A stretch of DNA of 12,896 nucleotides. It comes from an uncultured Succinatimonas sp. (GTDB taxonomy: Bacteria; Pseudomonadota; Gammaproteobacteria; Enterobacterales; Succinivibrionaceae). The position numbers were made by a program, and so were the translations under genes. Below the pieces are notes generated by a model. That model was not told the origin of the DNA and searched no databases. It saw nothing but the letters and a program-made list of their open reading frames with translations. The stretch lies in the NCBI GenBank assembly GCA_900548485.1, contig URKL01000021.1, positions 1 through 12,896 of the forward strand, read 5' to 3'. Positions 1-6,841 of the stretch are shown piece by piece; the first letter of the stretch is position 1; each line of letters begins with the position of its first letter.

Positions 1-21
1 AGGTATAGATATCAATAGTCA

Positions 22-75
22 CAAAAAAAACTCCTCAAAAAAGTCTGTAAATACTAACACAGCTTTTTTGAGGAG
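22..75 (-). terminator. Rho-independent terminator of the DUF1036-like gene
   Basis: Arms at 31-43 (CTCCTCAAAAAAG) and 63-75 (CTTTTTTGAGGAG) are perfect inverted complements. Four further base pairs (45-48 with 59-62) follow after a one-base bulge, leaving a 10-nt loop. Read on the minus strand, the hairpin is followed at once by a run of eight T (complement of 23-30). It lies about 30 nt past the stop codon at 105 and fits an intrinsic terminator for that gene. Confidence 0.9.
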
Positions 76-104
76 ATAATGCTTGCTCCAAAAGCTTACA
101 TTTT

Positions 105-503
105 TTAATTTGCCGAGATGGTATATTTTCCTGTTGTCAACCTTACAAAGGTAACCTCTTCATATCCCTGTTGATTTTCGCGAGGAACTTCATCTCTAAA
201 TTTTAAATTGGTATTAACCCAGACTTTTTTAGTCTCAGCTCCTGCGGGGATATTGTCCTTAGTACAATCATTATAGATATATACGTTATGTATATCGTTA
301 ATACTATCTAAAATGATCGGAGCTTCCTCTCCTGAGGCAAAGACATACCAACCTTCAGTTAACCATTTAGTTTTATCTGTTCTGGCATTAATCGCTAAAG
401 AGCAATCTTCACTAGACTCATTTTTGACATCAATGCGTACAGAGGCATAAGCACTACCCACACTTAAAGCAATAAGTGTTCCTAAAATAAGTAATTTTTT
501 CAT
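105..503 (-). CDS. Small secreted DUF1036-like protein
   Basis: This is a 132-residue protein of unknown function. Residues 1-20 form a typical Sec signal peptide: two lysines, a hydrophobic stretch, then A-Y-A before a likely cleavage at about residue 20, giving a mature periplasmic or secreted domain of about 112 residues. The segment W47-L-T-E-G-W-Y-V-F with a following S-G-E-E, then a V-Y-I-Y-N-D strand, resembles the DUF1036 pattern (W-x-x-E-G-W-W followed by Y-x-Y), which is how I place it; that is recognition, not a search result. C34 and C80 are the only mature cysteines and could form a disulfide in an oxidising compartment. The ATG at 503 has a weak GGA about 7 nt upstream. It is monocistronic, with its own promoter and terminator, and shows no functional link to the thiamine operon upstream. 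Confidence 0.8.
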   Translation of the reverse strand: MKKLLILGTLIALSVGSAYASVRIDVKNESSEDCSLAINARTDKTKWLTEGWYVFASGEEAPIILDSINDIHNVYIYNDCTKDNIPAGAETKKVWVNTNLKFRDEVPRENQQGYEEVTFVRLTTGKYTISAN

Positions 504-549
504 AGAAATCCAGCGCTAGAACCTAATTTTACATGAAGAATTTAAATCT

Positions 550-578
550 ATTTTAACGAATATCAAAGTAGCTATCAA
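550..578 (-). promoter_or_regulatory. Sigma70-like promoter of the DUF1036-like gene
   Basis: On the minus strand TTGATA (573-578) and TAAAAT (550-555) are separated by exactly 17 bp. Each matches the consensus hexamer at five or more positions or close to it. Transcription would start near 543, giving a leader of about 40 nt before the ATG at 503. It lies downstream of the thiamine-operon terminator, so the gene would be expressed independently. Confidence 0.7.
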
Positions 579-660
579 ATAGAACGTTGTATATAGAAAT
601 TAAAGTTACAAACGTTTAGATCATGGCAAAAATGCCTTATCTATATTCAGGGGAAAAGAA

Positions 661-705
661 AAATATTAAAAAATTAACAGCCTCCAAGCGATCCACTTGA
701 AGGCT
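661..705 (-). terminator. Rho-independent terminator of the thiamine operon
   Basis: On the minus strand AGCCTTCAAG (705-696) and CTTGGAGGCT (688-679) form a 10-bp stem with a 7-nt loop. It is followed by a T-rich stretch (complement of about 661-677). The one imperfect pair is a U-G wobble when read on the minus strand but a C-A mismatch on the plus strand, which supports use as a minus-strand terminator. It begins 15 nt after the thiH stop codon. Confidence 0.85.
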
Positions 706-720
706 TATCGATACTAATAT

Positions 721-1851
721 TTAAGCACTGACATTTTTAAAGTAAGTGGTAGAGGCATTTTGGAATACAGCTTCAAAGCCATGTTGTTCCATAACTGCTA
801 CGACCTCATCTACAGATCTGTCATCATTTACAGTCCATTGTTCTAAATACTTACCTTTATGCGCATAACCACCAGGTTCAGTAGAAGACCCTGCTGAAAA
901 AGCAGTAATACCCACAGGTAATAAAAGATCACGGAAAGAAGCACTCTCACGAGTTGAAATAGTTAAATCTAACTCGTTATCAAAAATACGCCAAGCACAA
1001 ATAATCTGTAAAAGCTTAGCATCTGATACCGGTGAATGCGGTTGGAAACCACCTGCTGACGGTCTAATGCGCGGGAAGGAAATACTTAAATTGCTCTGCC
1101 AATAATGCTCGCGCATGTATAAAACATGCATAGCTACCGCACAAAGATCGACCTTCCAGTTATAAAGACCTAAAAGAGCTCCCATACCGATTTTGTCAAT
1201 TTTAGCTTGACCTAAGCGATCAGGAGTTTCCATTCTCCAACGCATATCAGCTTTTTTACCACCTAAGTGACAGGCCTTATAAGTATCAGGATGATAGGTT
1301 TCCTGATAAACAGAAACACTATCTAAACCTAAAGTCTTAAGTTCTGCATAATCCTCAGTGGACATAGGCTGAACTTCCATCTGCAGATAAGTGGCGTGCT
1401 TGCGAGTTAAAGGTAAGACCTCTCTAAAATAAGGCATACCACAGCGATGCTCATTTTCACCTGAGACTAACAGGATATTGTAATATCCCATCTCATTCAT
1501 CGCCTGTAATTCCTCTTCAACCTCGTCTAAAGTTAAAACTACACGTTTGAACTTATTTAAGACAGAAAATCCACAATAAGTGCATTTGTTAGAGCATAAA
1601 TTTGACAGATATAAAGGCAAATACATATTAATGCAACGACCAAAACGCTTACGGGTCAATTGCATAGATTTTTTTACCATTACATCTAAATAATGCTTAC
1701 GAGCATTTTCAGAGATTAATGCCGCAAAATCTTCAATAGTATGACGTCCTTCTTTAGCAATAGCGCGCTCTACATCGGCATCAGTTCTGCTATCAACTAA
1801 AGATGCAAACTTGTCGACATCAATCTTTGAGATTTCATCAAAAAAACTCAT
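721..1851 (-). CDS. thiH: 2-iminoacetate synthase ThiH (tyrosine lyase)
   Basis: Radical SAM enzyme that cleaves L-tyrosine to dehydroglycine (2-iminoacetate) and p-cresol, supplying the C2-N unit of the thiazole ring to ThiG. The 376 residues are full length for the family. The 4Fe-4S-binding CxxxCxxC motif is C86, C90 and C93, followed by Y-C-G-F as usual. The V-S-G-E-N, M-E-V-Q-P and F-P-R-I-R-P segments are also typical of ThiH. Having ThiH rather than glycine oxidase ThiO fits an anaerobic or facultative lifestyle. The start codon overlaps the thiG stop as ATGA (1848-1851). An AAAGGAGG ribosome site (1859-1866) sits 7 nt upstream inside thiG, so translation is probably coupled. It is the last gene of the operon, with the terminator right behind it. 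Confidence 0.96.
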   Translation of the reverse strand: MSFFDEISKIDVDKFASLVDSRTDADVERAIAKEGRHTIEDFAALISENARKHYLDVMVKKSMQLTRKRFGRCINMYLPLYLSNLCSNKCTYCGFSVLNKFKRVVLTLDEVEEELQAMNEMGYYNILLVSGENEHRCGMPYFREVLPLTRKHATYLQMEVQPMSTEDYAELKTLGLDSVSVYQETYHPDTYKACHLGGKKADMRWRMETPDRLGQAKIDKIGMGALLGLYNWKVDLCAVAMHVLYMREHYWQSNLSISFPRIRPSAGGFQPHSPVSDAKLLQIICAWRIFDNELDLTISTRESASFRDLLLPVGITAFSAGSSTEPGGYAHKGKYLEQWTVNDDRSVDEVVAVMEQHGFEAVFQNASTTYFKNVSA

Positions 1852-2630
1852 TTCATAGCCTCCTTTAAGAAGGCTTCCATAGGAGAAGTGGCTCTTGCAG
1901 TTTCCGTTCTACCAGCTAAACCTGCTCTATAAGCCATACGTCCTGCTTTACAAGCACAGGCAAAAGCCTCAGACATAGCAATACAATCACCGGCAGCTGC
2001 AATAGCTGTATTGACCATAACTGCATCTGCACCTAATTCAAAGGCTAAACTTGCCTCAGAAGGAGCACCAATACCTGCATCAACAATTACAGGAACATGG
2101 CATTGCTCAATGATGATCTTGATCATCTGTGCAGTTTCGATACCTCGAGCAGAACCAATTGGTGCGCCTAAAGGCATAACTGCACTTACACCTAAATCTT
2201 CAAGTTTACGAGCTAAAACTGGATCAGCTTGAATATAAGGGAAAACTTTAAATCCTTGCTTAATAAGTTCTTCACAAGCTTTGAAGGTTTCAATTGGATC
2301 TGGTAATAGATACTTTACATCCGGATGAATCTCAACCTTGACCCAATCTGTGCCTAAAGCCTCTTTAGCTAAATTCGCAGCAAAGATTGCCTCTTTGGCA
2401 TTTTTAGCCCCTGAAGTATTAGGCATTAAGGTAATACCTAAATCTAATAAGGGCTTGATAATCTCATCTTTATGAGTACGCATGTCAATACGCTTAACAG
2501 CCATAGTAGCAATTTGTGCTCCTGATGCTACAGCTGATGCGTGTAAAGCCTCACCTGAGGCATATTTACCAGTACCGATAATAAGGCGACTATCAAATTC
2601 CTTTCCTGCTAAAATTAACTTATCTGACAT
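1848..2630 (-). CDS. thiG: Thiazole synthase ThiG
   Basis: Forms the thiazole phosphate ring from 1-deoxy-D-xylulose 5-phosphate, dehydroglycine (from ThiH) and sulfur carried as ThiS-thiocarboxylate. The 260 residues form a TIM barrel of normal length. The lysine in W-V-K-V-E-I (K98) is the expected Schiff-base residue. R-L-I-I-G-T-G-K-Y near the N terminus, M-P-N-T-S-G near 69-74, and the C-terminal phosphate-binding D-A-G-I-G-A-P and G-A-D-A-V-M-V-N-T-A-I motifs are all present. It starts 3 nt after the thiS stop and overlaps thiH by 4 nt. Its Shine-Dalgarno sequence is inside the last codons of thiS (see separate entry). Confidence 0.97.
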   Translation of the reverse strand: MSDKLILAGKEFDSRLIIGTGKYASGEALHASAVASGAQIATMAVKRIDMRTHKDEIIKPLLDLGITLMPNTSGAKNAKEAIFAANLAKEALGTDWVKVEIHPDVKYLLPDPIETFKACEELIKQGFKVFPYIQADPVLARKLEDLGVSAVMPLGAPIGSARGIETAQMIKIIIEQCHVPVIVDAGIGAPSEASLAFELGADAVMVNTAIAAAGDCIAMSEAFACACKAGRMAYRAGLAGRTETARATSPMEAFLKEAMK

Positions 2631-2633
2631 GGA

Positions 2634-2831
2634 TTAACCTCCTGCAACCATATTGTAAATATCAAGCGCCATTCCTTCTTTAAGCTCAAATTGCTCCCAG
2701 TTATTTTTAGGGACAATCTCACCGTCAAAAGCTACTGCTACCCCTTGTGATGGTAAAGCTAATGATTCAATGAGCTCTAAAAGAGTGGTGGAGTTTGTTT
2801 CTTTTAATTCGTCATTTATACTAATGTGCAT
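2634..2831 (-). CDS. thiS: Sulfur carrier protein ThiS
   Basis: Ubiquitin-fold sulfur carrier. Its C-terminal glycine is adenylated by a ThiF-type enzyme and converted to a thiocarboxylate that feeds sulfur to ThiG. With the ATG at 2831 it has 65 residues, the normal length. The start M-H-I-S-I-N-D lines up with the M-Q-I-L-F-N-D start of E. coli ThiS as I recall it. I-V-P-K-N-N-W-E-Q and the terminal V-A-G-G are diagnostic. The frame stays open upstream to an ATG at 2882, but those 17 residues lie inside thiDE and do not resemble ThiS. An ATG at 2840 is also possible. GAGGA directly precedes the 2831 start with rather short spacing. It overlaps the 3' end of thiDE by 11 nt. No thiF lies beside it, so the activating enzyme must be encoded elsewhere. 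Confidence 0.92.
   Translation of the reverse strand: MHISINDELKETNSTTLLELIESLALPSQGVAVAFDGEIVPKNNWEQFELKEGMALDIYNMVAGG
2637..2643 (-). promoter_or_regulatory. thiG ribosome-binding site embedded in the thiS Gly-Gly codons
   Basis: On the minus strand the final thiS codons read GTT GCA GGA GGT TAA. The AGGAGGT they contain is a near-perfect Shine-Dalgarno sequence ending 6 nt before the thiG ATG. The functionally required Gly-Gly tail of ThiS therefore also encodes the ribosome site of thiG, so a ribosome finishing thiS would sit on the thiG start region. Confidence 0.85.
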
Positions 2832-4314
2832 CTTCCTCATCCCCGCTTCCGCATATATCAAGCCAGACCTTGCATTCAGCATCAGGATCTGAGGCTTTTG
2901 TAATACCTGTAATTAGCGCAACTGAACCTACACCTGTAGCTAAAACATCTTGAACGTTATAAAGCTTGATACCCCCAATTGCGACAGTAGGCATAAGATC
3001 GTTTACAAGACGCTGTTCTAATGCAAGCTTATTAACTCCTTGAGGTTTAGAAGGCATCTGTTTACTTTGAGTGGGGAAAATATGGCCTAATGCTATATAG
3101 GATGGTTTCAATTGCAAAGCTTTTAAAAGCTCATAGGCGCCATGGGTGGAAACTCCTAAGCGCAAACCGGCCTCTTTAATCTTGCAAATATCAGCTTCAC
3201 GCAGATCTTCCATGCCTAAATGCACACCATAAGCTTTAGCTTTAATAGCTAATTCATAATGATCATCAATGAAAAGACGAGCTTTATACTCAGAGGCAAG
3301 CGCCACAGCTTTAACAATCTTGTCATAAAGCTTAGGATCTTCTTTATCTTTAATTCGTAGCTGTATAGTCTTAACTCCAAGTTTTAAGAGTCTTTCGATC
3401 CACTCAGGACTATCAACTACAGGATATAGACCTAATTTCATCGGACATGGCGCAAAAGGTCCTCCTTCTTGAGGAAAACCTTCCTCAGCGACTTCAGGCA
3501 TATCCGCTAAAGTAAAATCAATACCATGATGACCACAAGGAGGTCTTACAGTATTAGTATCTAAAGCTGGAGCCTTAATGCCACGATAGACATAAGCTGA
3601 GGCTAAAACTATAGCATCTTCAATCGCAAAACGTTGAGCTAAAAATGAAGCAATAGCTGACGATAAAGCGCAACCTCCACCATGAACACCATTACCCAAA
3701 ACTTTTTTATGCGTTAAAGTAGTCTTTAAAGTAGGTGTAATTAAGGTATCTACAGCATATGTAGCTTTATCATTGTGTCCACCTTTAACAATTACTGCTA
3801 CGGCGCCTTTATCCTTAAGCTTTGAAGCTACAGAATAGATTGAATCTTCACTTGATGACTGAGTTAACGCTAAAGCCTCAGGCAAATTAGGGGTAAAAAC
3901 CGTACTTACTTTTAAAATACGCTCTAAATCTTTATGCAGATCAGCACTATCCATACCACCTGCAGTTGCGCATAAAACCGGATCCCATACCACAGGAATT
4001 CCTTGTAAAGGTCCCTCTAAATAATCAAGTAATAAAGAGAGGATCTTTTGCGAGGTAATCACACCAATTTTAATTGCAGATGGACGATCCCAATCTGAGA
4101 TCGCAGTATCCATAGTCTTTTTAAAGATTTCCTCATTAACCGCTTCAACACTTGCAACTTGTAAAAGTGATTGTGCAGTTAAAGCGCTCACACAAGGTAA
4201 AGGCCAAGAGCCTGTATCAAAAACAGTTAAACAATCTGCAGTGATACCAGCTCCACCACCTGAATCTACACCTGCAATTAGCAAAACATAAGGTCTTAAA
4301 CTATTTTTTAACAT
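2821..4314 (-). CDS. thiDE: Bifunctional HMP/HMP-P kinase - thiamine phosphate synthase (ThiD-ThiE fusion)
   Basis: A 497-residue fusion that phosphorylates HMP-P to HMP-PP (ThiD part) and couples it to thiazole phosphate to make thiamine phosphate (ThiE part). ThiD spans about residues 9-255. It has an A-G-V-D-S-G-G-G-A-G-I nucleotide-fold start, S-A-L-T-A-Q, K-I-G at 82-84, T-P-N-L-P-E-A at 141-147, V-K-G-G-H at 176-180, and the anion-hole/cysteine motif as G-V-H-G-G-G-C215 instead of the common G-T-H-G-T-G-C. A linker of about 40 residues rich in Pro and Cys follows. ThiE spans about 294-478, with Q-L-R-I-K at 318-322, G-V-H-L-G at 363-367, F-P-T-Q-S-K-Q-M-P at 413-421 and A-I-G-G-I at 445-449; it closely resembles the E. 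coli protein. The usual N-D pair of ThiE is D350-D351 here. It overlaps thiC by 14 nt; CAGGA about 8 nt upstream supports the ATG at 4314. Confidence 0.95.
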   Translation of the reverse strand: MLKNSLRPYVLLIAGVDSGGGAGITADCLTVFDTGSWPLPCVSALTAQSLLQVASVEAVNEEIFKKTMDTAISDWDRPSAIKIGVITSQKILSLLLDYLEGPLQGIPVVWDPVLCATAGGMDSADLHKDLERILKVSTVFTPNLPEALALTQSSSEDSIYSVASKLKDKGAVAVIVKGGHNDKATYAVDTLITPTLKTTLTHKKVLGNGVHGGGCALSSAIASFLAQRFAIEDAIVLASAYVYRGIKAPALDTNTVRPPCGHHGIDFTLADMPEVAEEGFPQEGGPFAPCPMKLGLYPVVDSPEWIERLLKLGVKTIQLRIKDKEDPKLYDKIVKAVALASEYKARLFIDDHYELAIKAKAYGVHLGMEDLREADICKIKEAGLRLGVSTHGAYELLKALQLKPSYIALGHIFPTQSKQMPSKPQGVNKLALEQRLVNDLMPTVAIGGIKLYNVQDVLATGVGSVALITGITKASDPDAECKVWLDICGSGDEEDAH

Positions 4315-5863
4315 TGTATTTTTCCTGTAAAAAACGGTTTAAGCGGATCGGACAAAAGCGCGGACCACACATGGAACAATAGGCAGGCTGATGACCACGA
4401 GTTTCACACTCATCTGGCATCTGTGATTTCCAAACCTCATAGGCATGCTCAGGGTCTAAAGATAAGGCGAATTGATCGTGCCATCTAAACTCAGCACGAG
4501 CACGAGCCATAGCATCATCTCTTAAGGTTGCACCAGGCAAGCCTTTAGCAATATCAGCAGCATGTGCGGCTAATTTATAAGTTATAAGACCAGTCTTCAC
4601 ATCTTCTGGAGTTGGTAAGGCCAAGTGCTCAGAAGGGGTGACATAACACAACATTGCTGTACCATAAGTGGCGATATTACAACCACCAATAGCAGAAGTA
4701 ATATGATCATATCCTGGAGCTATATCGGTAACTAAAGGTCCTAAAGTATAGAAAGGAGCATTGTGACAGAATTTTTCTTCTAAGCGCTGATTTTCTTCAA
4801 CACGATTTAAAGGTACATGTCCAGGCCCCTCAATAAAGCACTGTACACCAGCTTCATAGCAACGTGAGGCTAATTTACCGATGGCCATTAACTCACCATA
4901 TTGAGCCTTATCACAAGCATCAGCAATACAACCAGGACGTAAACCATCACCTAAAGATAAGGCTACATCATAGTCATGACAAATTTCCAACAGCTCATCA
5001 AAGTGAGTATACGCCATGTTCTCCTCGTCACGACGCACCATACAATTAGCCATAATTGAGCCGCCACGAGACACGATACCAAGCATACGTGCTGCTGCGT
5101 GCGGTAATAAAGAGGAGATTAAACCTGCATGAATAGTGAAATAATCAACACCCTGTCTGGCCTGATCAATCACTGTTTGCTTAAATAGATCCCAGGTTAA
5201 AAGATTAATATCACCATGTGCTCTATCTAAAGCCTCATAAATCGGTACAGTTCCAATAGGTACCGGAGATGCTCTTAAAATGGCTTCACGTAAAGAGGTT
5301 AAATCCTTAATACCGGTGGAAAGATCCATAACTGTATCTGCACCGTGTTTTAAAGATAAACGCAATTTAGAAATTTCTTCATCAAAATTTGATGATAAAG
5401 ATGAAGCGCCAATATTAGCATTAACCTTAACAGAAAAATCTTTACCGATAATCATCGGCTCAACTTCAGGATGGTTAATATTAGCCGGAATAACCGCAAC
5501 ACCACGAGCTAAGGCATTTTTAACATCGTCAGGGGTAAAGGCCATATTGTCTCCGTGCTTATAGGATTCACGGATAGCAACATATTCCATCTCTTTGGTA
5601 ACAATACCCTCACGAGCACAATCTAATTGGGTCTTTTTAACCTTAAATTTATCGCCACAAGGACTCTTTGCTTGCCAATTCTCACGCAATTTAGGCATAG
5701 CACGTACATTATCTGTATTACCTTCAACGGTATACATCAAAATTGATTCACCGTTAGATAACTCAACCTTATCAAAAGGAACTTGGATATCATCAGAAGA
5801 ACCATTTATATAGATGCGGCTTTTATTTACGCAAAATTTCTGGGGGGATTTTTTATTTTGCAT
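4301..5863 (-). CDS. thiC: Phosphomethylpyrimidine synthase ThiC
   Basis: Non-canonical radical SAM enzyme that rearranges aminoimidazole ribotide into HMP-P, the pyrimidine half of thiamine. The C-terminal CxxCxxxxC cluster motif (Y-C-S-M-C-G-P-R-F-C) is intact, as are V-K-V-N-A-N-I-G, G-A-D-T-V-M-D-L-S-T-G, S-R-G-G-S-I-M-A, S-L-G-D-G-L-R-P-G, I-E-G-P-G-H-V-P and L-C-Y-V-T-P-x-E-H-L. At 520 residues it is about 110 shorter than E. coli ThiC. The N-terminal domain is compacted, without a clear Y-D-T-S-G-P-Y segment, and only about 16 residues follow the cluster motif. I prefer the ATG at 5863 because GAGGA lies 7 nt upstream of it. An in-frame ATG at 5869 would have only 2 nt of spacing. It is the first gene of the operon, behind a TPP riboswitch. 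Confidence 0.96.
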   Translation of the reverse strand: MQNKKSPQKFCVNKSRIYINGSSDDIQVPFDKVELSNGESILMYTVEGNTDNVRAMPKLRENWQAKSPCGDKFKVKKTQLDCAREGIVTKEMEYVAIRESYKHGDNMAFTPDDVKNALARGVAVIPANINHPEVEPMIIGKDFSVKVNANIGASSLSSNFDEEISKLRLSLKHGADTVMDLSTGIKDLTSLREAILRASPVPIGTVPIYEALDRAHGDINLLTWDLFKQTVIDQARQGVDYFTIHAGLISSLLPHAAARMLGIVSRGGSIMANCMVRRDEENMAYTHFDELLEICHDYDVALSLGDGLRPGCIADACDKAQYGELMAIGKLASRCYEAGVQCFIEGPGHVPLNRVEENQRLEEKFCHNAPFYTLGPLVTDIAPGYDHITSAIGGCNIATYGTAMLCYVTPSEHLALPTPEDVKTGLITYKLAAHAADIAKGLPGATLRDDAMARARAEFRWHDQFALSLDPEHAYEVWKSQMPDECETRGHQPAYCSMCGPRFCPIRLNRFLQEKYNVKK

Positions 5864-5864
5864 T

Positions 5865-5900
5865 GGCATGTCCTCAATGTTGTTATATCTGGTGCATGCC
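5865..5900 (-). promoter_or_regulatory. Candidate expression platform of the thiC riboswitch
   Basis: Downstream of the aptamer the RNA can pair GGCAUG (5900-5895) with CAUGCC (5870-5865). This hairpin holds the upstream in-frame AUG in its stem, puts the GAGGA ribosome site in its 24-nt loop and ends 1 nt before the preferred AUG. The same GGCAU can alternatively pair with GUGCC (5980-5976) in the P2 region of the aptamer, so the two structures would compete. No T-run follows, so control of translation initiation is more likely than termination. The pairing is read by eye. Confidence 0.5.
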
Positions 5901-5909
5901 GAAGGGCTG

Positions 5910-5988
5910 TTGTTTCCTACGCGGGGATTATCCCAATCAGGTTTACGGATTTTGCAAATGCAATCTCAGCCATAAGGCACTCCGACAA
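5910..5988 (-). promoter_or_regulatory. TPP riboswitch (THI element) aptamer
   Basis: The minus strand carries the THI-box landmarks in order. These are TTGTCGGAGTGCC (from 5988), then GGCTGAGA (about 5972-5965), a short variable P3 hairpin TTGCATTTGCAA, AACCTGATTGGGATAAT with the CTGAT core, and CGCGTAGGAAACAA closing the P1 stem (TTGT with ACAA). The whole closely follows the E. coli thiC leader. It senses thiamine pyrophosphate and lowers expression of the thi operon when TPP is plentiful. Confidence 0.96.
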
Positions 5989-5996
5989 GCATAATT

Positions 5997-6025
5997 ATTA
6001 TGATACTAATATCATCAAGGTGCAA
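5997..6025 (-). promoter_or_regulatory. Probable promoter of the thiamine operon
   Basis: On the minus strand CATAAT (6002-5997) matches the -10 consensus at five of six positions. TTGCAC (6025-6020), 17 bp upstream, is a weak -35. The predicted start near 5990 places the riboswitch at the very 5' end of the transcript, as expected. A perfect 6-bp dyad, ATGATA-CTAA-TATCAT (6000-6015), covers the spacer and part of the -10. Confidence 0.55.
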
Positions 6026-6077
6026 ATGTATTTTTTTAGCTAGAAATTTTTTTAATAAATACTTAATTTCTTCTTAT

Positions 6078-6833
6078 TTAACTATTTTGTGCTTTTTGTC
6101 TTAATTTAATATCATTTTGAATTTGGGCAATATGTAATTTCATAGCTTCACTAGCAGCTTTTCCATCCTTATTTAAGATAGCTTGCACAATCATTTCATG
6201 AGTATCAATAGCCTCTTTACATAAAGTTCTATCATTAAGATTAATAACATAATCAATAGAAGCATAAATAATATCCATAATTGATGGCAAAACACAATTC
6301 GGAAAACATGTAGCTATACTAGAGTGAAAAGAAATATCTACAGAAGAATGATTTTTTCCTATATTTACAAGTCTCTTAATTTCTTCATGAGCTTCACATA
6401 TTTTTTCCACTTGCTCTTTTGTCGCGATTTCAGCCGCTTTTTCTGCTAATTTTGGCTCTATAAGCAATCTTATTTCGCATAAATCATATCCTAATTGAAG
6501 TTTGTCTTTGTAAAAACGAAACCCAAAAGGATCTGGCAACACACCAGGATTTTTGGCAACAAAAGTTCCTAAACCTCTTTTAATTTCTAAAATATTTTGA
6601 CTTACTAAAAGTTTTACAGCTTCGCGAATCGAACTTCTACCTACTCCTAAAAGTTTAGCTAATTCCATCTCAGGAGGAAGAGACTCTTCTTTTTTTAAAT
6701 ACCCTTCCTGAATCATTTTTATGATAGTTTCAGCTATTAGATCAACCTTGGATTTAAGTTTATATACACTCAAAGAGGTATTCATACAATTTTGAATCAA
6801 ATTTTCAAGGTTATTCTGTGTAAAAGTAGGCAT
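6078..6833 (-). CDS. GntR-family transcriptional regulator, FadR/FCD subfamily
   Basis: A 251-residue regulator with an N-terminal winged helix-turn-helix (about residues 25-95). L-P-P-E-M-E-L-A-K-L-L-G-V and R-S-S-I-R-E-A-V-K-L-L form the recognition region, and G-L-G-T-F-V the wing. The C-terminal all-helical FCD domain (about 115-240) has the expected metal/ligand residues: R122 in E-I-R-L-L-I-E, D166 and H170 in D-I-S-F-H, H212, and H234. FCD regulators usually bind organic or sugar acids and act as repressors relieved by ligand. It is the distal gene of the TRAP operon, 8 nt after the isomerase stop, so it probably controls that operon. No clear Shine-Dalgarno precedes the ATG at 6833, nor the alternative at 6785, so the start is uncertain and translation may be coupled. 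No convincing terminator follows it. Confidence 0.9.
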   Translation of the reverse strand: MPTFTQNNLENLIQNCMNTSLSVYKLKSKVDLIAETIIKMIQEGYLKKEESLPPEMELAKLLGVGRSSIREAVKLLVSQNILEIKRGLGTFVAKNPGVLPDPFGFRFYKDKLQLGYDLCEIRLLIEPKLAEKAAEIATKEQVEKICEAHEEIKRLVNIGKNHSSVDISFHSSIATCFPNCVLPSIMDIIYASIDYVINLNDRTLCKEAIDTHEMIVQAILNKDGKAASEAMKLHIAQIQNDIKLRQKAQNS

Positions 6834-6841
6834 AATATATT

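Noticed and set aside
625..636. GGCA-AAAA-TGCC small hairpin upstream of the DUF1036-like promoter
   Set aside because: A 4-bp stem is too short to support as a regulatory or terminator structure.
709..720. GATACTAATAT shared between the region before the thi terminator and 6002-6012
   Set aside because: An 11-base AT-rich match between two spots of this window is expected by chance and has no supporting structure.
2011..2232. Plus-strand open frame of 73 codons inside thiG, and similar plus-strand frames inside thiC, dctP, dctM and kdsB
   Set aside because: They lie opposite strongly conserved genes, have no ribosome sites and encode no recognisable proteins; they are antisense shadows.
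2832..2882. Longer ThiS starting at the ATG at 2882
   Set aside because: The extra 17 residues lie within the thiDE reading region and do not resemble any ThiS N terminus; the 65-residue form matches the family.
5783..6043. Plus-strand 86-codon open frame over the thiC start and riboswitch
   Set aside because: It runs antisense through the TPP riboswitch and the thiC 5' end, so a coding role is unlikely.
6042..6071. AGAAATT / AATTTCT inverted repeat downstream of the GntR gene, considered as a terminator
   Set aside because: The stem is 7 bp of almost only A-T pairs with a 16-nt loop and no T-run after it on the minus strand; too weak to call.
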